The notes: generated from the letters alone by a model not told the origin. 64,000 nucleotides of DNA from Bifidobacteriaceae bacterium (GCA_031281585.1 JAITFE010000086.1:28830-92829), one strand, 5' to 3'; positions 9,401 to 18,061 are shown, counted from the first letter of the stretch. Program-made: numbers and translations.

Positions 9401-10122
9401 GTGACCGCCTCGTCGGCGATCAGCGTGTGCCGGGGGACGATCCGGGCGGACTGGACGCCGGCGCCGGTGGTCGCGGTCATGGTGGTTCCGCCGCCGTCGA
9501 ACGTCGCGTTCGGCGTCGTGATCGTCAGCGTGGTCTTGAACCCGTCGGCGTAGTGGGCGGCGGCCCGGTCTGTCTCTCCCTGCCGGACCAGGCCGTACCA
9601 GACGGTCAGGTTGTCCGCGTCGACTTGGAGCAGGGCTTGGCGTTGCCCGCCGTTTCGTTTCGCCTCGGCCGCCAACCGGTCGTGGACGCCCCGGTAGGTG
9701 ACGGGGATGGAGTCGTGGTACTCGGCGCGGATGAACTGCGACACCGACACGGAGACGGCGTCGTCTGTGGACTTGTCGTACATGGCGGCCAGGTAGGCGA
9801 TCTGGGCGGTCTTGTCGGGCGCGCCGCCCGCGGTCTGGCCGCAGATTTTGGTGGCGTGGGCGGGGTCGAGGGTGTCCGGCGGGGTCGTGCCGGGGTCGGC
9901 GCACCAGCCATACTGGCCCTGGATCAGGATGTTGCCCCAGTGCGTCGACGCGCCCTTGTAGGTGCCCCACTCGCCGCTCGGATACTCAGCCGCCAGAGCG
10001 GGCGTGGCACCGCCCACCGCCGACAGCGCGCTCACGCCCAGGGCGATGGCGGCCAGGACGGCCTTCTTGAATCTGGATGCCCTGCCCCCGTGACGGGCGC
10101 GGGCGGTCTGCTTGCGAACCAC
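6451..10122 (-). CDS. Large LPMTG-anchored surface protein, possible thioester-type adhesin
   Basis: A 1223-residue exported protein. It has a GTG start with AAAGGA seven bases upstream, a twin-basic then hydrophobic signal peptide ending near ATPALAAE (about residue 45), and a sortase signal LPMTG near residue 1185, then a hydrophobic helix and KLKSRRADRQ. Just after the signal peptide a Cys in YGWCADP and a Gln in VSQFIRAEYH are spaced as in Cys-Gln thioester adhesin domains; this is suggestive only. The rest looks like repeated Ig-like or VaFE-type beta modules rich in Thr and Val. Its place on a transfer element suggests a role in cell contact or attachment. The gene overlaps cap2 convergently by 29 bp. 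Confidence 0.75.
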   Translation of the reverse strand: MVRKQTARARHGGRASRFKKAVLAAIALGVSALSAVGGATPALAAEYPSGEWGTYKGASTHWGNILIQGQYGWCADPGTTPPDTLDPAHATKICGQTAGGAPDKTAQIAYLAAMYDKSTDDAVSVSVSQFIRAEYHDSIPVTYRGVHDRLAAEAKRNGGQRQALLQVDADNLTVWYGLVRQGETDRAAAHYADGFKTTLTITTPNATFDGGGTTMTATTGAGVQSARIVPRHTLIADEAVTVTMTVAGVPQPCYLFYQQGSTQRIVTGLTQSLEAKVTGKATQTKWQPKITTETPTKVLDRNATTVQDKVKATAVDGTQWPVKEWADAIQTKPKTYHPQVASGQVVKASTPPAASKTLPAGAVVVSAEPTLVTLTGPDVWATVTTTLPDTGSGHYAMRWCLDPAYQGGNAKYLPKGAATCDDYFAATERYTIPMTLAVSSALPDQYRAKGQAPDDTITVSLPNPTDQWISKTDGNPAVVKAAGTYYAGSASSFVIADQPPADAKPLGTATVDVTLPTTGRDPVTVDAPAGFTVPTSQYGTWVWRIDRSQQADDVKVLFDNDPSDKFGQPGETHVTQMDLVIKSQTEHETVAEPKGDGAVEVCDSVWVEHTSPGDLWLNQWGTDRPVEVLADGKLYHSAVPAAQTTSIDPGIPVVDEYQLTFTAAGQDHAQTVCHTVDYGEYGAYGFVYDIKRDRQPEATKDYLAKDATTPLWLPEETVIIRRTPVVHTSASQWSATNDGTEEVFFTDEVWQTDWPDGPEDSDLHGAVGHTAWGGYGPWEADAKTVTVELWRIEGDVTPESCTVDNPAARLIAVNEKTPAWNTWAARQMVSGSKFKAEGGDATYTFVVSYPGDARTEPYRSVCGEKSETITLVHEQPQFITQTVTEATRKGASVATAQARTEALQVEAGTKITDLLHAWYPTDGRPADTTGWTVVWDVYWQPFDDGQAPGIVAQPSGEAAYQGARCTPETLLASSGRLAPISGEGVYASPEFTMPDKPGLLSLVETVADADGKVIRRGACGLVNETAILLPPPPEEAEPQITTTAPEHAQVGDTITDEALLTGPFPKGTQVEFWYQRTDYINPGAAQDELRCEAPDPDEMDGTVKIGATELDKELGAGETAKFLSPEFTSDQEGCTWIKEIAWSPDSDSPDRAVLAQGRFGTVSERTMWHQPPKPGPSAETGGKALPMTGANTGPWIAIGSVALVLGAALLVGAKLKSRRADRQ

Positions 10123-10144
10123 TCAGGATTCCTTTCCCACATGC

Positions 10145-10188
10145 GGCCCCGGTGGGGCCTGGTTGCCGGAGACCCGAGATCTCGGGTC
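10145..10188. terminator. Two short hairpins downstream of the ParB-like gene
   Basis: GGCCCC-ggt-GGGGCC (10145-10159) lies next to a perfect 18-bp palindrome, GACCCGAGATCTCGGGTC (10171-10188). They sit between the end of the ParB-like gene and the start of the surface-protein gene, both read leftward. They could act as a terminator or attenuator; the palindrome could also bind a dimeric regulator. Confidence 0.4.
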
Positions 10189-10252
10189 GCTTACGGCCCC
10201 CAGGTACACGCCGCATCCCATACGCGCGCACGGGCTCCGTCGCCCAGCGCGC

Positions 10253-11293
10253 CTACAGTCGTTCCTGTTCGGCGGTCTCCATGAACCGGGTGGCCTGGTC
10301 GATGTAGTCGACGAGGAACCGCCACTGCTCGTTGTCGGCGTGCTGGCCGAACACCTTCGGGTCGTGGCGGTTCCACCAGCCGTTTTCCCGGCGCAGCGCC
10401 ACGACGAGCGCGCGGGCGGACTGCTTCTCCCTGGCGTGCGGGTCACGCGGCGGGGGAGGCGGTTTCGGCTGGCTTCCCCTGGTTTCGCCGACGGTCTTGA
10501 GCGCCCGCTTGGCGGCCTTCAACCTCGCCTTCGGGGATTCCTCGGCCTCGACCGCATCTAACTGCTGGACGGCGGCGTCACGGACATCTTGCGGTTCTGT
10601 CGGGCTGTCGGCGGTGGTGGCGAGTTCGGTGAGGGCCTGGTGGAGTTTGACGCGTTCCCAGCGGGCGGCGACGTGGCCGTCCTCGTTCAGTTCGACCAGC
10701 GCGTCGATGGCGTCCTGTTGCACGAACGGGTCGGCTGTGTCGTCGCGGGCGATGGCCTGGAGTTCGCGGATGCGTTCCAGGCGCTGATGTGAGTCGGTGC
10801 CGGTCACTTTGACGGCGGCTTTCGTGCGGGACTTCGACGCCGACGGGGTCTTCCCTGCCGGGGGTGGTGAATCACCACCCCCGTCCGCCCCGGCCGGGGC
10901 GGCAGTGTTGCCGAACTGGGTGGCCTGGTGGCGGGCTTGCGCTTGTGCCGCGTAGACCGCCTCCCACGCCGCGTAGGCTTCGGCCTGCTCGATGGGCGTC
11001 CAGGATTTCCGCAGCGTCTCGTCGTCCCACATGGCCAGGGTGCGGGCCTGATCGTCGGTGATGTTGGTCGCGACCCAGCACGGCACGGTCTCCCAGCCGA
11101 GCTGCGTGACGGCCTGGACGCGGCGGCGACCGCACAGCAGTTGCCCGGCCTTAGTGACGACGACCGGGGATAGCAGTCCGAGGCGTTGGATCGAGTCAGC
11201 GAGGGCGTCGATGTCGCCCAACTCCTGCCGGAAGACGCCCTTGACGCTGATGTCGTTGAGTGGTTTGGCGTCCACCAGGTGGCCGTCGTCCAT
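10253..11293 (-). CDS. ParB/Srx-fold N-terminal domain protein
   Basis: A 346-residue protein. Residues 10-80 match the ParB N-terminal (sulfiredoxin-like) fold: a DIDALADSIQRLGLLSPVVV segment and the nucleotide-binding C-G-R-R-R box in LLCGRRRVQAV. Residues 110-240 hold helical, charged stretches and a proline/lysine linker. The C-terminal third is helical with a PKPPPPPRDPHAREK linker and no recognised domain. ParB-fold proteins of conjugative elements can partition DNA, act as nucleases or regulate transfer; the exact job is unknown. The start has GAAAGG upstream. It lies downstream of the seven-module gene, separated by a strong hairpin. Confidence 0.75.
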   Translation of the reverse strand: MDDGHLVDAKPLNDISVKGVFRQELGDIDALADSIQRLGLLSPVVVTKAGQLLCGRRRVQAVTQLGWETVPCWVATNITDDQARTLAMWDDETLRKSWTPIEQAEAYAAWEAVYAAQAQARHQATQFGNTAAPAGADGGGDSPPPAGKTPSASKSRTKAAVKVTGTDSHQRLERIRELQAIARDDTADPFVQQDAIDALVELNEDGHVAARWERVKLHQALTELATTADSPTEPQDVRDAAVQQLDAVEAEESPKARLKAAKRALKTVGETRGSQPKPPPPPRDPHAREKQSARALVVALRRENGWWNRHDPKVFGQHADNEQWRFLVDYIDQATRFMETAEQERL

Positions 11294-11357
11294 GCCTTTC
11301 GCCTTTCTTCCCGTCGATGTGTTGACGGCGGCCAGGTAGGGGTGGCCGACCCAAAGG

Positions 11358-11398
11358 CGGAGGGAGGGCAGGCCCGCTCGGGGTCTGCCCTCCCTCCG
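11358..11398. terminator. Strong hairpin between the modular gene and the parB-like gene
   Basis: CGGAGGGAGGGCAG pairs perfectly with CTGCCCTCCCTCCG (14 bp), and the inner GCCC/GGGT extends it to 18 bp with one G-U pair and a 5-base loop. It lies 10 bp past the stop of the upstream minus-strand gene. The T tract is weak on both strands. Confidence 0.55.
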
Positions 11399-11407
11399 TT
11401 GGTCAGG

Positions 11408-14400
11408 TCACAGACTCATACCTCGCGCGGGACGGTTGGGCGGCTGGCCCAACCAGTCCGGTCTGGACGGCCCGACGGGTGGTGTGCCGAGGCTGAACCG
11501 GGTGGCGGGTTGGACGCTGGTCGGGGCGGGGCGTCGGCCGGCGGCCTTGTTTCCGACGGCTTTGGCTCTCAGCTTGGCCAGGTCGTCCAGTGTTGCCTGG
11601 TCAGCCCGGTCTTTGGGGTCGACGGCTGCGGCCCAGCCTGGCCCACCGGCTTGGGCGGCGGTGCCGACGACGAGCCGGTAGCGGCGTTCGCCTGCCGTGT
11701 CGGTCGCGTCGTACACGCCCGGCGGCAGGCACCGGTGCGCATCGCGTGACAGGCCCGAGTACTGGTGGCCAGCAGGGCCGGGCACGATCACAGCCCGGTC
11801 GCCCAGCCTGCGCACGATCCGGGAGACCTGGTGGCGGGCGTCCCGGTCGAGCCATGTCTCGCCCAACGTCTGCCCGGTCTGGCCGGGCACGATCAGTTGC
11901 CGCAGCGCGTCGACGCAGGCTTTCTCCAATCCGCCCGGCGGCTGGGGCGGGTAGGACGGCGCCGCGGCCAGCGACTCGCGGAGCAGGCGGGCCAGTTGCG
12001 CGTCGCGGCGTCGGGCGGCTTTGGGCAGGTCGGCCCGCCATTGGTCCCGGTCCCACCGGTAGGCCATGTCGTCGAACTCGCCGTCGTAGGACGGGCGGGT
12101 CGCCCGGTAGTCGGCGATGTCGGGCTCTTTCGGCAGCGGCTCCCCGGCCAGCATGACCGCGACCTTGCGTTGGAACGTCTCCAACGCCTCGTGCCGTTCC
12201 AGCAGATCGGCCACGTTCGCGGCGTTCATGGCCAGGTCGAGGCAGTGTTCCATCCAGTCCTCGACCGCTGCGTCCCACAGATGCCCATGAAGGGCGCCGT
12301 CCAGGTCCGGCCAGTCCTCCGGCTGGGGCATCTTGGGGAACGCCTCGGCCAGCATCTCCGGGATGCCCGAGTCCAACAAAGGCCCCCACACCCGCTCGGC
12401 GTCCCGCCCGTGCTCGGCCATCAGCTTGTCCCGGCCGGCCTGGCCGCCCACAGTCGGCTGGGCCGTGGGCGTGGGAGATGGCGGCTCGGCTGGGTTGAGT
12501 GGCGAGCCGGTCTGGGATTCGACGATGTGAACGGCGGGGACCGCCAGGTTCTTGCCGAGCAGCCGCAGCCATTCGCGGGCCTCGTCGGGGGTCTTCGGCT
12601 CCGGGTAGGCGTCGAGGAACTGTTGTACTCCCTCGCAGCTGTGGGGGTCGTCCTCCAGTTCGGCGTGGATGCGGGAGGCGATCAGCAAGTCCAACTGGTC
12701 GCGCGTGTCGGCCAGGAACACCTGCGGAGCCGCCCGTGTGCCCCCGTTCCAGGCCACTGCCGCCACCAGCGGACGCTTGCCCTCGGCTGGCGCGGCAGGG
12801 TCCTGGTTCGGCGCGGGCGATGGGTCGGACTGGACGGCCTGGCCGGTCGGGACGGGCGGCGCGGCGGCGGGTGTTGGTTGTCCGGTGGCGGTCTTGAGGA
12901 TGGGGTGGCAGTCGAACTGTGGGCTGGGCATGACCTCGCGCAGGCCGTCGAGCCATTTCTCGACGCCGTCCGGGTGCAGGCCGGCCGGGTCGCCGTGTTG
13001 TTCCAGGTAGCGGGCAGCCTGGTCGGAGGCCGGGTCGTCCAATTCCTTCTCGTACAGGCGGGCCGCGATCCGGCGGGCGACCGCGTCGTGCTCGCGGTCG
13101 ATGAAGACCTCCATCTCGGTCGGGGTGAGGCTGTTCTCGTCGTCCCAGACGATCACCCCCGCTGACAGCGCGTTCGCGTCAACTGTCGGACTGGGCGCGG
13201 GTTCGGCGCGGCGCAGGCCGAGGGAGGCCTCGAAGTCAGGCGGGCCGACCTGGTCGAGGACGGCCTGGTTGACGGCCTGCCGGGTCAGCGAGGTGAACAC
13301 TCCCATGTCGATGTCGGCCACCCGGATCTCGGGCAGCGCCGTGGCCTGCTGGTAGCCGTCCAGCCACCTCGTGACACCCTGGGCGTCCATGCCGGTCGGG
13401 TCGCCCAAGGCGTCGAACAGGTCGCCGACGTCGAACGCCGGGCTGTCGTGCATCTCCTCCCACAGCCGTGTGGCCACGCTGCTCTCGACTGCCGCGCGAT
13501 CCACCCCGACGATGATCTCTGGCGGCACGCCGCCGTCCAAGTCCCACCAGATCACACCGACCGTGACCGTTCCATCCGTCTCGGGTGCGGTGGCCGCGGC
13601 CTCCGGGCCGCTGTCGACCGTCGTCCGGGCGGTCATGGTCTCGGTGGCTGAGGCGGGCGGCAGCGGCGGCAGCCACTCCTGGCCGATGTCGAACCCTTGG
13701 TCACGCAGGACCCATCGGTGGGCCCGCAGCCAGGCTGTGACGGCGGCCGGACCGGGCAGCTTCTCCGGGTTGCCGTGCTCCTCGGCGAACTGTCGCTGCT
13801 CGGGCGTCTGGAACGGCCCGTCGAGCCGCTCGTGAAGGAGCACGGCGATCCGCCGCTCCAGGGCTTCGCGGTTGGCTTCGGCGAGCAGGCGCGCGTTCCA
13901 CACCGACCCGGTCTGCGCGACAGCCGCCAGGAACAGCCTTTCCGGGTTTGCCGGATCGGCCTGCTCGACCGTGACCTCCTCCAGGGCGAACGCGGGGCCG
14001 GGACGCTCGGTTTCGACGGCCAGGAGCCAGTCCGACACGTCGCAATCGCCCGACCATTCGGCGGGGCGGGTGTGACGCTCGGTGAACGTGGACGTGCGCT
14101 CGAACCCAGAGTCGGACACCATCGCCTCGTGCAGTCGGGCGGCCACCTTCCGGGCCACTTCCGGTTCGCTGCGCCCGACGACGAACTCCGCGGCGAAGTC
14201 GTCGTCGGGGTCCCGAAAAATCGCCCCGACCCACGCCGTGGTCGCCACCGTCTCCTGAACGGCGGGCCGTTCGCTGGAAGCCTCGGTCCCTGCGGACTCG
14301 CTGGCCAGAGTGGGCGCGGGCGACCTCTGGGCGAACGCCGAGTCGGGATCGACGGTGGCGTGGTGGGTGGTGAACACCGGGAACGGCAGTTCCCGGCTCG

Positions 14401-14962
14401 CGGCGATCAGCCATCGCGACACCGCGTTGGGGTCGCCCAAGTCGGGCTGGCCGTGGACGTCGAGGAACGCGTCGTAGCCCGCGTTCGTGTCAGCCCCGAT
14501 GATGCGCTGTTGGATCGTCTCGGCGAGTTCGCGTTCGACCAGGTTCGGGTCGAGACCGCCGATCACCTGGGTCTCGTCCCACACGTCCTCGCCCCACCGG
14601 ATCACCGCCACCGTCACATCGTGGGCCGTCTCGGCGTCGGCCTGGACCAACACCGTGTCTCGGTGGAACGCCGGTCCAGGGACATCCATCGCCAGTGCCT
14701 CCAGCCAATGCTCCACGTCAGCCGGTTCGTGCCACTGGTGCGGCTTGGGGCTACGGTCGATGAACGCCCGCGCCTCGTCGTAGCCGGGGCTGTCCGCGAT
14801 GGTGTTGAACAAGACCGTGGCCACCTCCTTGTCCAGGCGGTCTCCGTCCCAGTCGGCCATGACCTGCGGGTACTCGCTCGTGTGGTCGGGACGCCAGAAC
14901 ACCGCCCCCACCGCCAGGTCACGCCAGCCAGGCGTCGTGGCCGGGGTTGTTGGTTCGCTCAT
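11408..14962 (-). CDS. Large multi-module protein of unknown function (about seven ~90-residue repeats)
   Basis: No family is recognised for this 1184-residue protein. About seven diverged modules can be seen, roughly at residues 17-107, 117-205, 243-333, 345-433, 466-550, 600-687 and 732-820. Each follows the plan: a beta start such as VGVIWWD or AGVIVWD, then 'vd R.av...vA.rL.e......s' , then 'f....GdP...d...v.rWL.g....lP.P.F'. Pro/Ala-rich linkers separate some of them. The C-terminal ~330 residues are helical and different, and contain a winged-helix-like stretch. There is no signal peptide or membrane segment. The start has AGAGAGG upstream. Gene neighbours suggest a maintenance or transfer role, not testable from sequence. 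Confidence 0.7.
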   Translation of the reverse strand: MSEPTTPATTPGWRDLAVGAVFWRPDHTSEYPQVMADWDGDRLDKEVATVLFNTIADSPGYDEARAFIDRSPKPHQWHEPADVEHWLEALAMDVPGPAFHRDTVLVQADAETAHDVTVAVIRWGEDVWDETQVIGGLDPNLVERELAETIQQRIIGADTNAGYDAFLDVHGQPDLGDPNAVSRWLIAASRELPFPVFTTHHATVDPDSAFAQRSPAPTLASESAGTEASSERPAVQETVATTAWVGAIFRDPDDDFAAEFVVGRSEPEVARKVAARLHEAMVSDSGFERTSTFTERHTRPAEWSGDCDVSDWLLAVETERPGPAFALEEVTVEQADPANPERLFLAAVAQTGSVWNARLLAEANREALERRIAVLLHERLDGPFQTPEQRQFAEEHGNPEKLPGPAAVTAWLRAHRWVLRDQGFDIGQEWLPPLPPASATETMTARTTVDSGPEAAATAPETDGTVTVGVIWWDLDGGVPPEIIVGVDRAAVESSVATRLWEEMHDSPAFDVGDLFDALGDPTGMDAQGVTRWLDGYQQATALPEIRVADIDMGVFTSLTRQAVNQAVLDQVGPPDFEASLGLRRAEPAPSPTVDANALSAGVIVWDDENSLTPTEMEVFIDREHDAVARRIAARLYEKELDDPASDQAARYLEQHGDPAGLHPDGVEKWLDGLREVMPSPQFDCHPILKTATGQPTPAAAPPVPTGQAVQSDPSPAPNQDPAAPAEGKRPLVAAVAWNGGTRAAPQVFLADTRDQLDLLIASRIHAELEDDPHSCEGVQQFLDAYPEPKTPDEAREWLRLLGKNLAVPAVHIVESQTGSPLNPAEPPSPTPTAQPTVGGQAGRDKLMAEHGRDAERVWGPLLDSGIPEMLAEAFPKMPQPEDWPDLDGALHGHLWDAAVEDWMEHCLDLAMNAANVADLLERHEALETFQRKVAVMLAGEPLPKEPDIADYRATRPSYDGEFDDMAYRWDRDQWRADLPKAARRRDAQLARLLRESLAAAPSYPPQPPGGLEKACVDALRQLIVPGQTGQTLGETWLDRDARHQVSRIVRRLGDRAVIVPGPAGHQYSGLSRDAHRCLPPGVYDATDTAGERRYRLVVGTAAQAGGPGWAAAVDPKDRADQATLDDLAKLRAKAVGNKAAGRRPAPTSVQPATRFSLGTPPVGPSRPDWLGQPPNRPARGMSL

Positions 14963-15077
14963 GAGTTGCCTCTCTGCTCGGGGTCTGCCGCCCGGCCGGG
15001 CGGTCGCCCGGGCAGGTACGCGAGGCCGGCCACACGCCCGAGAGGGTGTCGTATGGTCCCTTGCTTCTCAAGGGTTC

Positions 15078-16133
15078 TCAAGTCGCCGCCGCCAGCCGGT
15101 CCACGCGCGCCCGGATCAGCGGCACGAACGACGCGTCCTTCTCCACCGCCACGACCCGCCGCCCCAGCGACAACGCCGCCTCGACCGTCGAGCCCGATCC
15201 CGCGAACGGCTCCAGCACCACGCCGCCCGGCTTCGTGAGCAAGCCGACCAGCCACCGCATCAAGCTCAACGGCTTCACCGTCAAATGGGACACCCCGTCC
15301 ACCTTTGGCCGTTCCGACTGGCCCGGCTTGCCCTCATACCGGAACACCGGGAACCCGACCGCCGCACCCTCGCAGCGGGCCTCCAGCGCCCGGCCCTGCC
15401 GCTCGTCCATCGCCACGTTGACCGGCCACCTGCCGCCGCCGAACCTCCCGGCATCGACGTTGATGCCGCCCGTGCCGTGGTCCAGCACGTTCGCCACCAC
15501 GGTCCCGGCCAGGGGTTTGCGGGCGATCAGGATCGGCTCGAAACCCGGTTTCAGCCCCGTGCCCCACCCGGCCATCCGCCTGGCCTCATCTGTGACGGGG
15601 TCGCCTTTTGACAGCACCCGCCGGGTCATGCCCAGCACGCCGTCGGAGTTCGACACCTCCACCTCGCGATCCTCGCGCACCGCGCCGAGGTGGGTGTCGA
15701 TGGCGTTGGAGATGTCCATCGACTTCGGCATCCCGGTCGCATACAGCCAGGCGATCTGGTCGCGCACCTCGAACCCGGCGGCCTCGACACCAGCAGCCAG
15801 CCGGTGCCACGTCCGCGCCCCGCCGAACGCCGCCATGTGCCCACCCGGCCTCAACGCCGACAAGGCACCAATGGCCCACGCCCGGCACCACGCCTCGAAC
15901 ACCTCCCCGTCGGGCATCCCCGCCGTGTCGAAGTCCAAGGATTCCCGGAACCCCCTTGCCCCGTCCCAGTCCTGGTCGCTGAACTGCAGCCCGTACGGAG
16001 GATCGGTCACCACCGCGTCCACGCTGTCCCGCGCCAGAAGCGGCAGGACGCGGACAGCGTCGCCGACGACCAGCATCAGCCGGTCAGTGTCGACGGCAGT
16101 CGGTACGGAAGCGGCGATGGGAACGACAGACAC
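15078..16133 (-). CDS. DNA methyltransferase, beta-class N6-adenine/N4-cytosine type
   Basis: A 351-residue enzyme. The catalytic DPPY (TDPPYGLQF, about residue 44) comes before the AdoMet-binding FAGSG (VLEPFAGSGST, about residue 312), the beta-class order. A target-recognition region lies between, including WLYATGMPKSMD. A GTG at 16133 is chosen because GGGAGG lies six bases upstream; an upstream TTG at 16160 is also open. No restriction enzyme gene is adjacent, so this may be an orphan methylase that protects or marks the mobile element. The HNH nuclease 1 kb away is not an obvious partner. Confidence 0.85.
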   Translation of the reverse strand: MSVVPIAASVPTAVDTDRLMLVVGDAVRVLPLLARDSVDAVVTDPPYGLQFSDQDWDGARGFRESLDFDTAGMPDGEVFEAWCRAWAIGALSALRPGGHMAAFGGARTWHRLAAGVEAAGFEVRDQIAWLYATGMPKSMDISNAIDTHLGAVREDREVEVSNSDGVLGMTRRVLSKGDPVTDEARRMAGWGTGLKPGFEPILIARKPLAGTVVANVLDHGTGGINVDAGRFGGGRWPVNVAMDERQGRALEARCEGAAVGFPVFRYEGKPGQSERPKVDGVSHLTVKPLSLMRWLVGLLTKPGGVVLEPFAGSGSTVEAALSLGRRVVAVEKDASFVPLIRARVDRLAAAT

Positions 16134-16309
16134 AGGCGGCCTCCCGGTGGCGGTGAACAAAGCACCGGGGAGGTACGCGAGACCGGTCGATGGCCTGCGT
16201 GGCTCGTCAGTTCATGGGATAATCACTGTTGGACTTGTCGCCGTCGAAGTGCCGCTCAACGCCGGGCCGGTCGGGGCCAGCCCCCTCGGATCGACTCGAA
16301 AGGACGGTT

Positions 16310-17095
16310 GTGGAAGACGCGCTAGCCGGCGGCCAGGCCGCACAGGATTCCGTCGCCGAGGCCGAGCAAGTCGAGGCCAAGCCCCTGACCGGCTGGTCGG
16401 ATGAGAGCTACACCCAGCGCGACTTCTGGGTGGCGGTGGTCGTCGCCGACGACGCGCAGAAGACCGCCCTCGAGACCAGCTTCTCCGAGATGCGCGCCGA
16501 AGTCGCGGAGAAGTGGGGCCTGCCGGCCGACGTGGAGTTCCACGCCCACGACATCATGCAGGGCTGGCGCGACTGGGAGGTCTTCCAAGGCCGGTTCGGC
16601 GACGCGGCGTCACTGTACCGGAGACTGCTGAACGCTGTCGCCGACTCCGGGGTGAGGATCGCGCTCCAAGGCGTCGACGTGGTCCGGCTGAACCTCCGGT
16701 TCCAATACCCGGCCCTTCCCCACGAGGTGGCGGCCCGCCGGGCCCTGGAACAAGTCGACCAGTGGTGCGCTCAAGACGGCAGCGGCCCGGTCACGCTGAT
16801 CGCGGACGAGACCGGCGACAACCCGTCCATGACGAGCCTGTTCGACCGGATCATCGACGGCACCTCACTGGCCGTGTCGTCCGGGTATCCGCGCCCGCTG
16901 ACACGCGTGGCCCGGCCCGTCGCGCTTGTCTCGTCCGCCCGCCACGACGGCGTGCAGGCGGCCGACCTGGCCGTGCACATCGCCCGCCGCCACATTGAGG
17001 AGACCACCGCCGCCCCGAGGGCGAGGAAGCTCGCTCGCAGCCTGTACCACACGCTAAGCCCGGCCATCGCCTACGAGTCGAAGTGGAGGCCCTGA
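16310..17095 (+). CDS. DUF3800 family protein
   Basis: A 261-residue protein. An N-terminal SDES motif (WSDESYTQRDFWV) is followed by a central HAHDIMQ and a C-terminal ADETGDN ... ARHDGVQAADLAVHIARR, the usual acidic pattern of DUF3800, which has an RNase H-like fold and often sits in defence or mobile loci. The GTG start has AAAGGA five bases upstream. It is divergent from the methyltransferase gene. Its catalytic activity is not established; nuclease activity is an inference from the fold. Confidence 0.8.
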   Translation: MEDALAGGQAAQDSVAEAEQVEAKPLTGWSDESYTQRDFWVAVVVADDAQKTALETSFSEMRAEVAEKWGLPADVEFHAHDIMQGWRDWEVFQGRFGDAASLYRRLLNAVADSGVRIALQGVDVVRLNLRFQYPALPHEVAARRALEQVDQWCAQDGSGPVTLIADETGDNPSMTSLFDRIIDGTSLAVSSGYPRPLTRVARPVALVSSARHDGVQAADLAVHIARRHIEETTAAPRARKLARSLYHTLSPAIAYESKWRP

Positions 17096-17118
17096 GCGAA
17101 GGTGCCGCAGAAAAAGCT

Positions 17119-17138
17119 CGGGACCCCGAAGGGTCCCG
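17119..17138. terminator. Terminator between the DUF3800 and HNH genes
   Basis: CGGGACCC-CGAA-GGGTCCCG forms an 8-bp stem. On the minus strand it becomes a TTCG tetraloop hairpin followed by AGCTTTTTC, a classic intrinsic terminator for the HNH gene. A second two-part hairpin (ACGACG...CGTCGT) follows at about 17143-17170 and may help stop the rightward DUF3800 transcript. Confidence 0.75.
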
Positions 17139-17220
17139 GCTGACGACGCTCCGGAACTCCGGCTCGTCGTGCTTCCATAGTACACCAGGCCAGCCCAACG
17201 CGACAGTGCAAATTGGGGTC

Positions 17221-17856
17221 CTACCCTGACTCCAGCACCGCCCGCATCGTGGCCCGCTCCGAGTCGGTCACCGCCAGCCGGTACCGAGCCTTCACGCCGA
17301 CCTGAAGCAGCACGAACCGCACCCGGTAATCGTGCAGCGTGTTGCTCGGCAGCCACTTGTCGGCAGCGCGGTCGCCCTTCGACGTGTTGGCGCTGACCGA
17401 CACCGCCAACAGGTTGGCCGGGTCGTTGCAGAACCGCTGCCAGTTCCTGCCCTTCGGGCTCCACCGGTACCCGCCAGCGTTCCACGCGTCGGCCACGGCG
17501 ACGACGTGGTCTATGTGGACCCGGTAATCCTTCTTGTCCTCGACCTGGACGAACTCCACCTCGACACCAGAGTACGGGCACTCCCGCAGCCTGGCGTGCC
17601 GCAGGGTGAACCCGTCGGCGTCGTAGACCTTGTCAACCAGGTCACGGGCCAAAATGTAGTCCTTCATGTCGAGCCCGACTTGGGCGAACTTCGGCATGGA
17701 CACGACCAACTGCCGCCGGTACGGGACCGAAGGCTTCCAACCGTCCGGGTAACTCTTCAACCCCTCCAGGCGGGCGAGTCCTTCGGTTCGCTCGGCCTTG
17801 TCGGATCGGGGCGAGAACGTGGTCGTCATCGCGGCCAGCCAATCGGAAGACTCCAT
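17221..17856 (-). CDS. HNH nuclease, DUF1524/GmrSD C-terminal type
   Basis: The 211-residue protein carries the HNH core VHIDHVVAVADAW (about residues 128-140), then a conserved Trp, an N-D-P-A-N-L segment, and SANTSKGDRAADKWLP, the pattern of the DUF1524 family. Many actinobacterial relatives are secreted, but no signal peptide is seen here. That points to a cytoplasmic role such as cutting foreign DNA. The start is uncertain: neither Met1 nor Met10 has a good ribosome site. Confidence 0.8.
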   Translation of the reverse strand: MESSDWLAAMTTTFSPRSDKAERTEGLARLEGLKSYPDGWKPSVPYRRQLVVSMPKFAQVGLDMKDYILARDLVDKVYDADGFTLRHARLRECPYSGVEVEFVQVEDKKDYRVHIDHVVAVADAWNAGGYRWSPKGRNWQRFCNDPANLLAVSVSANTSKGDRAADKWLPSNTLHDYRVRFVLLQVGVKARYRLAVTDSERATMRAVLESG

Positions 17857-18061
17857 GAACGAAGCCTACCGGCGAGGACTCGCCGACCCCGGTCGCCGCG
17901 GCAGAGGCGCTTCAACCCGCCTTCCCGGTCAGCGGGCCACGAACGGCGCAGTCGCCACGGCCACCGGGCACTGATCGCGGCTCATCCCAGAACACGTCGC
18001 CCCTCCCCGCCGCCATCCCGGCAACGGGCTGGCTCCCGTCGCCAGCCAACGCCCCAGAACC

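Noticed and set aside
6982..10284. A 1100-codon open frame on the plus strand
   Set aside because: It is antisense to the LPMTG surface-protein gene, has Gly/Arg/Val-rich composition without domains, and reflects GC-rich codon periodicity.
13697..15238. A 513-codon plus-strand open frame
   Set aside because: It is antisense to the modular protein gene and has no recognisable domain.
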